Origin: Fructobacillus tropaeoli
Lineage (GTDB): Bacteria > Bacillota > Bacilli > Lactobacillales > Lactobacillaceae
Reading direction: 5' to 3'
Assembly: GCF_001047135.2 (NCBI RefSeq)
Contig: NZ_DF968079.1
Location: 127,764 to 169,418, forward strand
Length of the DNA: 41,655 bases
Shown here: positions 7,323 through 15,284 of the stretch, in pieces
Position numbering within the stretch: position 1 is the first letter of the stretch
Layout of the letters: the number at the start of each line of letters is the position of its first letter
Notes under the pieces: model-generated
The model's database searches: none
What the model saw: the letters and a program-made list of their open reading frames with translations, nothing else
What the model was told of the DNA's origin: nothing
Made by a program: the position numbers and the translations under genes

Positions 7323-8222
7323 ATGCACCGCAAAGTTATCTGGGGATTCATCGTCATCGTCTTTGTTGCTGGCGTTGCCTACCTCGGTTTGTCCACTTCG
7401 AAGACATTGGCCACGACCGATGCCGGTAAAATCACCCAAGAAGAATACTACGACAAGGTAAAATCCTCGTCTGCTGGTAAGCAAGTCTTCGCCCAAATGG
7501 TGATTGATAAGGTCTTGGAAAAGCATTACGGATCACAAGTTTCAAAATCAGACGTAACCAACGCTTACACAACAGCTAAGGCTCAATATGGTGATTCATT
7601 TGCTACTATGTTGACTCAGTCAGGGTTGACGGACACTCAGTACAAAGAATCACTGCGCGAAAAGCTTGTGATGAATGCAGCAGTTAAGGCTAACTACAAG
7701 ATTTCAAAGGATAAGTTGAACGACGCCTATAACAACTACGTCCCTGAGACGACGATTTCTTTGATTACGGCAAAGGACCAAGATACCGCTCAACAGGCCA
7801 TCGATGCCTTAAACAACGGTACTTCATGGGATGACGTTTACAAGCAATATTCATCAAAGAATACACAAGTTAACAAGTCCGGTCAGTTGCCTGCCTTCGA
7901 TTCAACAAATACTACTGTTGATTCTGAAATCCGTAAGGCCGCCTTTAACCAGGATGCAGGTTCTTACTCATCATCACCTGTTAAGCCTTCATCTGGTTCA
8001 AACTACTATGTTGTCCGCACTGACAAGATGGCAAGTAAGCCAGCCGAAAGCAAGGTTGAGCAGAAGTTGAAGGATAAGTTGACTAACGACTTCTTGAGCG
8101 ATTCAAACAACGCAACTGAGATTCAAAAGATTGTTGGTAAGATTCTCCGTAAGGATGATGTTAGTATCAAGGATTCTGATTTGAAAAACTCTTTGTCAGG
8201 TTACTTAACCGCTGGCGTTTAA
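7323..8222 (+). CDS. prsA: Extracytoplasmic foldase PrsA (peptidyl-prolyl isomerase family)
   Basis: PrsA helps exported proteins fold on the outer face of the membrane. The 299-residue protein has an N-terminal hydrophobic span at about 5-24 (VIWGFIVIVFVAGVAYLGL), a helical chaperone lobe, a parvulin-like core at about 130-235 (ISLITAKDQDTAQQAI, WDDVYKQYS, SGQLPAF) and a C-terminal helical region. GGAAGGAAA precedes the ATG. Oddity: PrsA is normally a lipoprotein, but this sequence has no cysteine at all, so there is no lipobox. It must be held by its uncleaved N-terminal helix or be released. The parvulin core is also divergent, so isomerase activity is uncertain. Confidence 0.88.
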   Translation: MHRKVIWGFIVIVFVAGVAYLGLSTSKTLATTDAGKITQEEYYDKVKSSSAGKQVFAQMVIDKVLEKHYGSQVSKSDVTNAYTTAKAQYGDSFATMLTQSGLTDTQYKESLREKLVMNAAVKANYKISKDKLNDAYNNYVPETTISLITAKDQDTAQQAIDALNNGTSWDDVYKQYSSKNTQVNKSGQLPAFDSTNTTVDSEIRKAAFNQDAGSYSSSPVKPSSGSNYYVVRTDKMASKPAESKVEQKLKDKLTNDFLSDSNNATEIQKIVGKILRKDDVSIKDSDLKNSLSGYLTAGV

Positions 8223-8246
8223 TCAATCAGTAACAATTAAAAAAAG

Positions 8247-8278
8247 AAAAGAGGATTCCAATCGGAATCCTCTTTTTT
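8247..8278. terminator. Bidirectional terminator between prsA and yhaM
   Basis: AAAAGAGGATTCC (8247-8259), loop AATC, GGAATCCTCTTTT (8264-8276). Plus-strand RNA ends in U6 and minus-strand RNA in CUUUUUUU further on, so it can end both convergent units (prsA and yhaO-N-M). Confidence 0.9.
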
Positions 8279-8297
8279 AATGTGGTTGAATTGTGGA

Positions 8298-8372
8298 TGG
8301 GCTTTGGGTTAGCCCAGGTATTCGCAGTCCCAGAGCAAGCCCTTTTATCGGGACTTGGTTTAGTCCCGCTCT
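8298..8372 (-). other. Pair of look-alike hairpins downstream of yhaM
   Basis: TGGGCT/AGCCCA (8298-8303 with 8311-8316) and CGGGACT/AGTCCCG (8349-8355 with 8362-8368) are two short hairpins 50 bp apart. On the minus strand they read GGGCTAACCCAAAGCCC and GGGACTAAACCAAGTCCC. The loops are alike and stem bases differ in a paired way. No T-run follows either one. Function unknown. Confidence 0.45.
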
Positions 8373-8412
8373 TGTTGAGCTTTACTTAAGGCCACGCGCC
8401 ACCGTTTCGGGC

Positions 8413-9453
8413 TTAAAACAGCGCCGTTGGGTCGATTGGCGAACCCGCTTCCGGGTCTTCCGGTGGCAGTGGTGGCAAGTCATCGTCCGTCGGACCGGCT
8501 GCCCTTTGAACGCTCTCCGGACGGTAGAAAGCCCGATTATCCATGGCAAAAATCCGCTTCGAGAACTCACCAGGTTCGGTTTGTTCCATGGCGCCCGTCA
8601 TCATTTGAATTGAAGCGTCCATTTCATCCAGTTGGTGAAGAATTTCCGCTTCCATCATCTGTGGACGCACGGGTGATCCGTACTCCAAAAGACCATGATG
8701 GGCCAGCACAACGTGCCGTAAAATCAGAACATCTTCCTGGTTCAAATCCATCTTAAGATCATTCGCTGCCAACACTAGCTGCTCGTCAATCAAAGTGATA
8801 TGACCAATCAACTTACCGGCCCGAGTGTACTCCGTTGAGGCTGGACCCGAAAGCTCAATCACCTTACCCAAGTCGTGCAGCAGTGCACCGGCCAGCAACA
8901 AATCCTTATTTAACTGAGGGTACAGGTCGCTCACCTTATCCGCCAAGCGTGCAATTGACAAGCTATGGAAGGCTAAGCCACGAGCAAAGGCGTGGTGGTT
9001 CGTCTTGGCCGCCGGAAATTCCATAAAGTCATCATGGAACTTCTTAAACAATTGACGAACCAAGCGGTTCCATGTTGGTTGAGTAATTTTAAAGATTGTA
9101 TCCGTTAATTCCGCTTCCAAATCAGCCTTCTTAACGGGGGCACTTTTGATAAAATCTGCCGCTGAGCTAGGCTCACCACCTTCAGTCAAGCGGAGCTGGC
9201 TGATTTGAATTTGTGGGTTGCCCTTAAAGGCTGACCGGGTACCCGTCACCTTAACGACTCGACCAGCCTGGAACTGGTCGATACCCTCTTTGGTTACATC
9301 CCAGAGGTTTCCGGGAATATCACCCGACCTATCCGAAAAGGTCAAAGCCAGGTAATCCTTGCCAGTTTTGGTTTGGCGAACGTCGGCCTTCTTTAACAAG
9401 GCAAAGGCGTCCACCGCGTCATTTTCATGGTACTGCAGTAATAACTTAGCCAT
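8413..9453 (-). CDS. yhaM: 3'-5' exoribonuclease YhaM
   Basis: YhaM trims RNA (and ssDNA) from the 3' end in the cytoplasm. The 346-residue protein has an N-terminal OB-fold nucleic-acid-binding domain (about 1-90, SGDIPGNLWDVTKEG) and a C-terminal HD metal-dependent domain with AFHSLSIARLAD, LLHDLGKV and VLAHHG providing the metal-binding His/Asp residues. It overlaps the end of yhaN by 8 bp and is last in a yhaO-yhaN-yhaM unit, the same order as in Bacillus. The last about 35 residues are Pro/Asp/Glu-rich and probably disordered. Confidence 0.95.
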   Translation of the reverse strand: MAKLLLQYHENDAVDAFALLKKADVRQTKTGKDYLALTFSDRSGDIPGNLWDVTKEGIDQFQAGRVVKVTGTRSAFKGNPQIQISQLRLTEGGEPSSAADFIKSAPVKKADLEAELTDTIFKITQPTWNRLVRQLFKKFHDDFMEFPAAKTNHHAFARGLAFHSLSIARLADKVSDLYPQLNKDLLLAGALLHDLGKVIELSGPASTEYTRAGKLIGHITLIDEQLVLAANDLKMDLNQEDVLILRHVVLAHHGLLEYGSPVRPQMMEAEILHQLDEMDASIQMMTGAMEQTEPGEFSKRIFAMDNRAFYRPESVQRAAGPTDDDLPPLPPEDPEAGSPIDPTALF

Positions 9454-11851
9454 TTATCTCTCCTAAATTAATCTCTTGGTCGGCTACTTTCTGACTGGTA
9501 AAGGTCCAGAACAAGACTTGCCGGTCACGTGCCAGGTCCTGTAATAAGGATAGCACTTCAGCCTGACGGTTCTCATCAAAATTCACAAAGGCGTCATCGA
9601 CTAGGATGGGCAGGTTTTCTGTTAGCTGCAAGCTTGTAATCAAGGCCAAGCGAACGGCCAAATAGGCCTGGTCCGCTGCCCCGGTCGACAATTCAGCCAA
9701 GGTAAAGGACTGGTTGTCTCGGTCAAAGACCTGCACCTGCTTCTCGGTAATTTGCATTTTTTGGTAGTGCCCTAGGGTCAAGCGGTGAAGGTACGTTCCC
9801 GCCTGGTCTTGGACCCGAGTACTTAAGTCCTGATCCTGGCCGTTAAAAATGTTTTGAATCAAGGCTGGCAAGAGCGACTTCTCTAGATATCGACCAAAGT
9901 CCTCAGTTAAGCGTGCCTCCTGATTGGCCACTTCCTGGGTCAAATCCTGGAACTGGCTTTCGGAAACCATGGCGGCCTGGTCAACTTGTAAGGCTTGGAC
10001 CTGCTTGGTCGCCTGTTCCTTAGCAAATTCGAGGCCCTTTTGCTCCTCTGCCAAATCAGCCACTGCCTTTTCTAATGCAGGCCGATTTCGATATTTGACC
10101 AACTGTTTGCGGCGGTCTGCACCAATCTGTTGGTATAAATCAGCCAAGCGCTGGTCGTTCTTAGCCCGGTCATTTTGCTTGGCCAAGGCAGCGGACAACT
10201 GGTCAAGTGAGGCCAAACCGTTGTCCTGCAAAATTTTTTGTAACTGGGTCTGAACCTGGTCTCGTTCCTGATAAAGCTGGTGCTCCAGGTCTGCCGCATG
10301 GTCCTTTTCGACCCGACGCTTTAAGCCAGCAGCCGGATCCAAACCGTACAATTGACCGGCCTGGTCCACTGCGGCCAGAAGGTCCTGGTAATTGTCCCCC
10401 ATTGATTCTTGCAGGTGGGCAAAGCGCTTGGCATCAATCTGGTTCAGGCGTTGACTGATTTGGTCAGCTAATGTCTGAACCTGGCGACCGAGGTCACGTG
10501 ATCGTTTTTTAGCATCTTGGGCCAACATGGCATCATACTGGCCCGCTACAATCATTTCCTTATCCCATGGCGCAAAGGGAGCCATCACTTCGGCGACTCG
10601 GTCATGGTGGCGCTTGGCCAAATAACCCGTGGCCACCATGGTGACGGCCAGCAGTCCCGCAACTGGAAGGCCCAGCCCTAAGGCAAAGGCGCCAACTAAC
10701 AGAACCACACTGGCCACTGCTCCACCCAACCAATAGTTGCGTTCCTGCAGGAGGCGGAAATCAGCGGTATCAAGCGGTTCTGGTGCCTGACCCTGGAATT
10801 GCTGGTTGAACTTTTCAACCTGCTGGTTGGCACTATGGATTTGGCCAAGTAGCCCTTTGAGGGCCTGGCTCGTTTCGGTCAGTTCCTGGAGTACAGCCAC
10901 AATTTCGGCCTGGTTGAGGTTGGCCAGTTGACCATCTTTGAGTTTCGCCCGCCGCTCATTCGCCTCCGCTAGCTGCTGGTTAAGCCAGTCAAGTTGCAGG
11001 GCTAGTTGCTGTAACTTGTCCTGGTCTGCGGTGCTGATTTTTTGTTGGGGACGGTTGACCTGCTGGCCCCCATCGGCCCCCGCGGCCTCCAATGCCAGTG
11101 CTTCTTGATAAAGGTCCCAATAGGACAACAAATCCTGAGCCGCTGTTAGCTGCTCCTTGATGGTTGCTAATTGTTGGTCTTGACCCGCAATCTTTTTCTG
11201 CAGAGCTTCCACCTGGTTGCCCTTTTCAAGGTACTGGTTTAGCGATTGCGCCTGATCGAAGCGACTTTCTTGCCGTTGTTGGTAGGCCTGGCTGGCTAGG
11301 TTCAGCGGACGCTTCCCCGTTTTTTGTTTGGCAAAGAGTTGGCTCCCCTCTTTTTGCTGGTTTGTCGCCCATGCTAGCCACTTCGACGCTTGCGGTTGTG
11401 TGTAGGTCAACAAATGCTTTTCCAAATCAGGACCCGTTAACTGGTTGACTAGTTGCAAGTCCTTAGCATCGAAAGCAAAAATCTGCTCATAGTCTGTTCG
11501 ACTAAGCGGCCCAAATAGTTGGATCAAAAATCCTTCGCCATCGGCCAGGGCCTGACCGTCCGCCAAGTTAACGACCGTTAACTCCGACTGCGTTCGGTTC
11601 ATCCGTTGAATGCGGTAGGTTCCCTGGCTGATTTCTAAGTCGAGGTAGCCACCATAGGCTGCCCCCGACCGGGGTTCGTATTTTTGACTAGCTCTCGCCT
11701 TGTAGCCAAATAAAACGCCTAAGATAAAGGCCTTGAGAGTCGATTTACCAGCTTCATTTTGACCAAAAAAGGCCTGAAAGTCGGCCAAATCAGTCAGTGT
11801 TAAATCCGACCAGCGACCAAAACCAGAAATATGAATCGTTTTAATCTTCAT
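9446..11851 (-). CDS. yhaN: SbcC-like AAA ATPase YhaN
   Basis: An 801-residue ATPase of the Rad50/SbcC superfamily and probable partner of the YhaO nuclease in DNA end processing. Walker A is GQNEAGKST at 30-38, and the C-terminal half-site holds ELSTGAADQAYLAVRLAL (signature) and PILVDDAFVNFDENR (Walker B, D-loop). Long coiled coils lie between. In the middle, roughly 370-415, is a strongly hydrophobic pair of segments (WLGGAVASVVLLVGAFALG, then VAGLLAVTMVATGYL) in place of a zinc hook, so it may be membrane-tethered. Shorter than the Bacillus protein as I recall it. It overlaps yhaO by 11 bp and yhaM by 8 bp, so the three are tightly coupled. Confidence 0.9.
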   Translation of the reverse strand: MKIKTIHISGFGRWSDLTLTDLADFQAFFGQNEAGKSTLKAFILGVLFGYKARASQKYEPRSGAAYGGYLDLEISQGTYRIQRMNRTQSELTVVNLADGQALADGEGFLIQLFGPLSRTDYEQIFAFDAKDLQLVNQLTGPDLEKHLLTYTQPQASKWLAWATNQQKEGSQLFAKQKTGKRPLNLASQAYQQRQESRFDQAQSLNQYLEKGNQVEALQKKIAGQDQQLATIKEQLTAAQDLLSYWDLYQEALALEAAGADGGQQVNRPQQKISTADQDKLQQLALQLDWLNQQLAEANERRAKLKDGQLANLNQAEIVAVLQELTETSQALKGLLGQIHSANQQVEKFNQQFQGQAPEPLDTADFRLLQERNYWLGGAVASVVLLVGAFALGLGLPVAGLLAVTMVATGYLAKRHHDRVAEVMAPFAPWDKEMIVAGQYDAMLAQDAKKRSRDLGRQVQTLADQISQRLNQIDAKRFAHLQESMGDNYQDLLAAVDQAGQLYGLDPAAGLKRRVEKDHAADLEHQLYQERDQVQTQLQKILQDNGLASLDQLSAALAKQNDRAKNDQRLADLYQQIGADRRKQLVKYRNRPALEKAVADLAEEQKGLEFAKEQATKQVQALQVDQAAMVSESQFQDLTQEVANQEARLTEDFGRYLEKSLLPALIQNIFNGQDQDLSTRVQDQAGTYLHRLTLGHYQKMQITEKQVQVFDRDNQSFTLAELSTGAADQAYLAVRLALITSLQLTENLPILVDDAFVNFDENRQAEVLSLLQDLARDRQVLFWTFTSQKVADQEINLGEING

Positions 11852-13025
11852 CCTGGCCTCCTTCCACTAGGTCCTGGTAAAGGCGGTCGGCTAAGTCGGC
11901 CTGACCCTCTTCTGAATAAAAATAATCTCTAATAAATGTTGGCGCCTGGTCCGAAAGCCACTGACCAACGCTGTCTGCTTGGATCACTTGGCGAATGGCC
12001 GCCTGCAAATCAACATCAGCGGGCAACGCTGGGCGCTTTTGGTTAGCAGCCGTTGTGACAATCTGGGCTTTCACCGGCCAGTAGTCACTGTCACTTTTCC
12101 GGCTAGCCTGCAGACTTTCCAGTAAGGTGCCAAAGCGTGCAGCCGCCTCAATGTCCGGACCAACCTGCCCCGTTAATTCAAGTATCACCAGAGTTGGCTG
12201 TTCCCAGTGGTAAGCATTTAACTGGCTCTGCAAAGTTGCCAAATCAGGACAGTTTTGGATTTGAACTCGCTGCCACAAAACGGGGGCAACCGGATAAAAT
12301 TCCGGTACTAGACCCTGGCCGTCCTGGTCGGAAACCAGGAAAAAGCCCTTTTCGCCATCCTCATTGCGGTTGAGGCCCTGAAGATTCCCAGAATAGGCGA
12401 CTACGGGGTTACGGTGGAGAATTTGGCGGACGTGAATGTGGCCGAGAGCCCAGTAATCATAACCCTTTGCCACCATGTCTGGTAGTGAAAAGGCTGCATA
12501 GTTCTCGCCATCCTGGCCAACGACACCGTGGTACATCCCCAAGTGATAATCAACCCCCGCCTGCTTAACCGGGAAGTCCGGCAAAGCCGACTGGCGGTGC
12601 TGCCGGTCCGTATAAGAAAAGGCCGAAATAGCGACCTTCGCTCCTGATTTTGTCGTGATCGTCTTTGTTTCAACTTCTGGGCCAAAAACCAAAACTCGGT
12701 CTGGCCAGGTTGGATGAACCTGCTGTCCTTGCTGAAAATCGTGGTTTCCAAAGGAAATAGCAGACCAAATACCAGCCTGGTCCAATTGGGTCAAAGCCTT
12801 TGTTAAGCGCTCCTGAATCAGTGGTGAATTATCGGAACCGTGGTACAGGTCACCTGGGAATAAGACCAAGTCGACCTCTTGATCGACCGCAAATTCAACT
12901 AAGCGGTCCAGCGCCGTAAAGGTTGCCAATTGCACATTTTTTTGAAAGTCCGGGCTCAGATTTTGGCTCAACCCGGTAAAGGGATTGCCCAGGTGAACGT
13001 CCCCGGCATGAATAAAACTAAGCAT
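11841..13025 (-). CDS. yhaO: SbcD/Mre11-like metallophosphoesterase YhaO
   Basis: A 394-residue calcineurin-like nuclease of the SbcD/Mre11 family, probably acting with YhaN on DNA ends. The metal site is visible in order: HAGDVHLG (D9, H11), FPGDLYHG, SFGNHDF, MYHGVVG and GHIHVR. The C-terminal third is the accessory/capping region (DYWPVKAQIVTTAAN). GGAAGGAAG precedes the ATG. A TATAAT on the minus strand at 13092-13087 lies about 60 nt upstream and is the likely promoter of the yhaO-N-M operon, with a short hairpin (CGCCT/AGGCG) in the leader. Confidence 0.92.
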   Translation of the reverse strand: MLSFIHAGDVHLGNPFTGLSQNLSPDFQKNVQLATFTALDRLVEFAVDQEVDLVLFPGDLYHGSDNSPLIQERLTKALTQLDQAGIWSAISFGNHDFQQGQQVHPTWPDRVLVFGPEVETKTITTKSGAKVAISAFSYTDRQHRQSALPDFPVKQAGVDYHLGMYHGVVGQDGENYAAFSLPDMVAKGYDYWALGHIHVRQILHRNPVVAYSGNLQGLNRNEDGEKGFFLVSDQDGQGLVPEFYPVAPVLWQRVQIQNCPDLATLQSQLNAYHWEQPTLVILELTGQVGPDIEAAARFGTLLESLQASRKSDSDYWPVKAQIVTTAANQKRPALPADVDLQAAIRQVIQADSVGQWLSDQAPTFIRDYFYSEEGQADLADRLYQDLVEGGQDED

Positions 13026-13392
13026 CGTCTTCCTTCCACTTTCTTTGCATCAACTCGCCTAAAGAGAACAGGCGTTCGTATCCTCTATTATACAAAATAT
13101 ACTTCCCCTTGCGCCACTATCCACGGCTATTTTCACATTTTTTCATAGAAAAAGGCAATGGCAGAACGCCATTGCCTAAGAAATTAGAAAGTTACCAGCT
13201 GCTTGCGGATTAGTATGCCTCAAGAGTCGTCAACTACTCGTATAATGATCTCATTAGTAGAGCAACGGTTCGCGGCCCAACTTACAGCGTCGCCAACTGG
13301 CTGCATGAGCAGCAACGACTCGCTCCCCAACTTACAGCATCGCCAACTGTTCGTACAATGACCGCATTAGTAGCAACGGTTCGCGGCCCGAC
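13026..13392. other. 367-bp intergenic region between ribH and yhaO
   Basis: It contains, from left to right, the yhaO leader and its -10 TATAAT (minus, 13092-13087), the rib operon terminator (13148-13176) and a degenerate tandem array derived from the 3' end of ribH (13219-13392). No additional reading frame is convincing. Confidence 0.7.
13148..13176 (-). terminator. Terminator of the rib operon
   Basis: GGCAATGGC (13154-13162), loop AGAAC, GCCATTGCC (13168-13176): a perfect 9-bp stem followed on the minus strand by TTTTTC. It lies about 215 bp after the ribH stop, on the far side of the repeat array. Confidence 0.85.
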
Positions 13393-13440
13393 TTACAGCA
13401 TCGCCAACTGCTCATACAATGACCGCATTAGTAGTAGCGA
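13219..13440. repeat. Degenerate tandem copies of the 3' end of ribH
   Basis: Four units share a core ACTTACAGCATCGCCAACTG followed by TACAATGACCGCATTAGTAG. The rightmost copy (from 13393) is the real ribH terminus. Further copies start at about 13332, 13282 and 13219, spaced 61, 50 and about 63 bp. On the coding strand the copy at 13332 still reads LLMRSLYEQLAML and a stop, identical to the end of RibH; the outer copies are degenerate. Confidence 0.8.
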
Positions 13441-13866
13441 ACCAGCCACCTCAAAGCCCTTATTGCCGGCCTTACCACCCGACCGCTGTACCGCCTGGTC
13501 AAAAGTGTTGGTGGTTAGGACGCCATTGACCACCGGAATCGGACTGACTCTGGCAAGGTTAGCAATCTGACTAACCGTTTGGTTCACGACCACTTGGTAA
13601 TGGTCGGTTTCTCCCTGAATCACGGCCCCAAGGCAAATTAGTCCCGAAAAGCGCTCACTATCAACCAACTTTTGTGCCACGGCTGGAATCTCCAAGGCAC
13701 CGGGCACATGGACCACCACCATTTCGTCTTCCGTTAATCCCTGTTGCTGTAATTGTGTTATCGCCCCCGTTACAAGGGGCTCCGTAATCGCGGTATTAAA
13801 GTCCGAAACGATAATCGCAACGGGCTTTTCACTTTGGCTTAACATTTTTCCTTGGTATGTCTTCAT
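13393..13866 (-). CDS. ribH: 6,7-dimethyl-8-ribityllumazine synthase
   Basis: RibH condenses ribitylaminouracil with dihydroxybutanone phosphate to give lumazine, the last but one step to riboflavin. With the ATG at 13866 (MKTYQGKM) the protein has 157 residues, the usual length. An upstream in-frame ATG at 13902 would add 12 residues but gives a non-family N-terminus, and AAAGGA lies about 12 nt before 13866. Visible features are PGALEIP, GETDHY with catalytic His89, R128 and GKAGNKG near 131-137. It is the last gene of the rib operon, 215 bp after ribBA. Its final about 45 bp are repeated in the downstream array. Confidence 0.94.
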   Translation of the reverse strand: MKTYQGKMLSQSEKPVAIIVSDFNTAITEPLVTGAITQLQQQGLTEDEMVVVHVPGALEIPAVAQKLVDSERFSGLICLGAVIQGETDHYQVVVNQTVSQIANLARVSPIPVVNGVLTTNTFDQAVQRSGGKAGNKGFEVAGSLLLMRSLYEQLAML

Positions 13867-13975
13867 TGTCTTTTCAATCCTTTTTCTATTTTTGGGTACC
13901 AACTGCTTGAATGACTATTTTTAGGGTAAGGCTGTTTAATTTATCGACAGGTCGCCACCGTCATCGAATACTCAT

Positions 13976-14100
13976 CAATAAATCTGAGAGTGATTAACAA
14001 TCTGCCGGCAACCTCAATCATCAACTGCTTACCGTTTGGCTAACAATCTACCTGGTCATCCCCGTTCGCAACTGCAAACCATTAAATTTGATAGCGAGTA
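13976..14100. repeat. Possible degenerate 46-47-bp repeats downstream of ribBA
   Basis: CAACTGC recurs at 14022 and 14069, with a related CAATA at 13976. TAACAATCT recurs at 13995 and 14041, each 19 bases into its unit. The last unit runs into the ribBA stop (14082). The spacing is regular (46 and 47 bp), but the units are diverged, so this is less certain than the arrays after ribH and polC. Confidence 0.4.
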
Positions 14101-15284
14101 AAAACCTGACCTAATTTTTCAGCCTTCGTCTGCAAGTAGGCTGTATTCTCATTTGCCTGGCCAACTTCTAATGGCACGCGGTCAACCACATCAATCCCGT
14201 AGGCACGCAAGGCTGCTACCTTATCCAAATTATTCGTCAACAGACGAATTTTGGTCAGCCCCGCCTGCTTGAGCATCAGTGCTGCCCGCTCATAATCGCG
14301 TTCATCAGCCTGATGACCAAGAGCCAAGTTCGCATCCACCGTGTCATAACCATTTTCCTGCAAGAGATAGGCCTTGAGCTTGTCATGCAGACCAATCCCA
14401 CGGCCTTCCTGCCGTAAATAAACAACCGCACCACCTTCTTGTCCGATTTGGCTTAGGGCAGTTTCAAGTTGCGGCCCACACTCGCAGCGTTTGGAACCAA
14501 ATAAGTCCCCGGTAGCGCATTCCGAATGCACACGTACGAGTGGCACAGTCTCAGTCGGTTGACAACTTTCAAGCAACAAATCTGGTTCTCTCTCTTGACC
14601 TCTCGCTATAAAATCAGTCAAGAAAAACTGGCCATAACGGGTTGGCAACGTAACCCTGGGTCCAGCAGTCAATTTGGTGCCTTTCTCTTGATCAATATAA
14701 TCCTGGATGTCTCGAATGCTGATATATTCCAATCCCTGGTCCTTGGCTAATTTTGCTAGATCCTCTTGTCGGGCCATCGTACCGTCCTCACGCAAAATTT
14801 CAATAATATAGGCTACTGGGGGAACACCCGCCAATTCAGCCAGGGTCACAGCCGCTTCCGTATGTCCTTGTCGTTCCTTCAGTCCACCAGCTACCGCAAT
14901 CAAAGGAAAGATATGACCCGGTCGGTCAAAATCAGTCGCTTTCGCCGAAAGATTAGCCAGTTCCCTTAATGTCTGTGCTCGATCATTGGCCGATACACCA
15001 GTCGTTGTGGCCACATGGTCGACTGCGATCGTAAACCGTGTGCCAAATTTTTCGCTGTTCTGCTGGACCATTTCTGGCAGGTCAAGGGCCTGCGCCCGGT
15101 CGGCTGTAATCGGCGCACAGAGAACGCCCCGACCGATTGACAATGCCTGGTTAATTTTAGCCGGGCTGGCCAAAGCGGCCAAACCAACCAAATCGCCTTC
15201 ATTTTCACGGCTTTGATCATCTTGAACAATAATCAATTCTCCTCGTTGCAGTGCCGCAATAGCTTTTCTGATTTTTTCAGACAT
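14082..15284 (-). CDS. ribBA: Bifunctional 3,4-dihydroxy-2-butanone-4-phosphate synthase / GTP cyclohydrolase II
   Basis: A 400-residue fusion that supplies both precursors of riboflavin. The N-terminal half (about 1-200) is the RibB domain, with the metal-binding DDQSRENEGDLV near 21-32 and RPGHIFPL and RQGHTEAAV motifs. The C-terminal half is GTP cyclohydrolase II, with VRVHSECATGDLFGSKRCECG (split here: HSECATGDLFGS then KRCECG), whose cysteines bind zinc, and LRQEGRGIGL. Length is typical. Its start overlaps ribE by 8 bp. Stop at 14082, with a possible degenerate repeat array after it. Confidence 0.96.
   Translation of the reverse strand: MSEKIRKAIAALQRGELIIVQDDQSRENEGDLVGLAALASPAKINQALSIGRGVLCAPITADRAQALDLPEMVQQNSEKFGTRFTIAVDHVATTTGVSANDRAQTLRELANLSAKATDFDRPGHIFPLIAVAGGLKERQGHTEAAVTLAELAGVPPVAYIIEILREDGTMARQEDLAKLAKDQGLEYISIRDIQDYIDQEKGTKLTAGPRVTLPTRYGQFFLTDFIARGQEREPDLLLESCQPTETVPLVRVHSECATGDLFGSKRCECGPQLETALSQIGQEGGAVVYLRQEGRGIGLHDKLKAYLLQENGYDTVDANLALGHQADERDYERAALMLKQAGLTKIRLLTNNLDKVAALRAYGIDVVDRVPLEVGQANENTAYLQTKAEKLGQVFTRYQI

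Noticed and set aside
9924..10253. Plus-strand frame of 109 residues inside yhaN
   Set aside because: Antisense shadow of the yhaN coiled coil; no start signals.
13219..13440. CRISPR or mobile-element end
   Set aside because: The repeated segments are copies of the ribH tail with variable spacing; there is no transposase, terminal repeat pair or target duplication.
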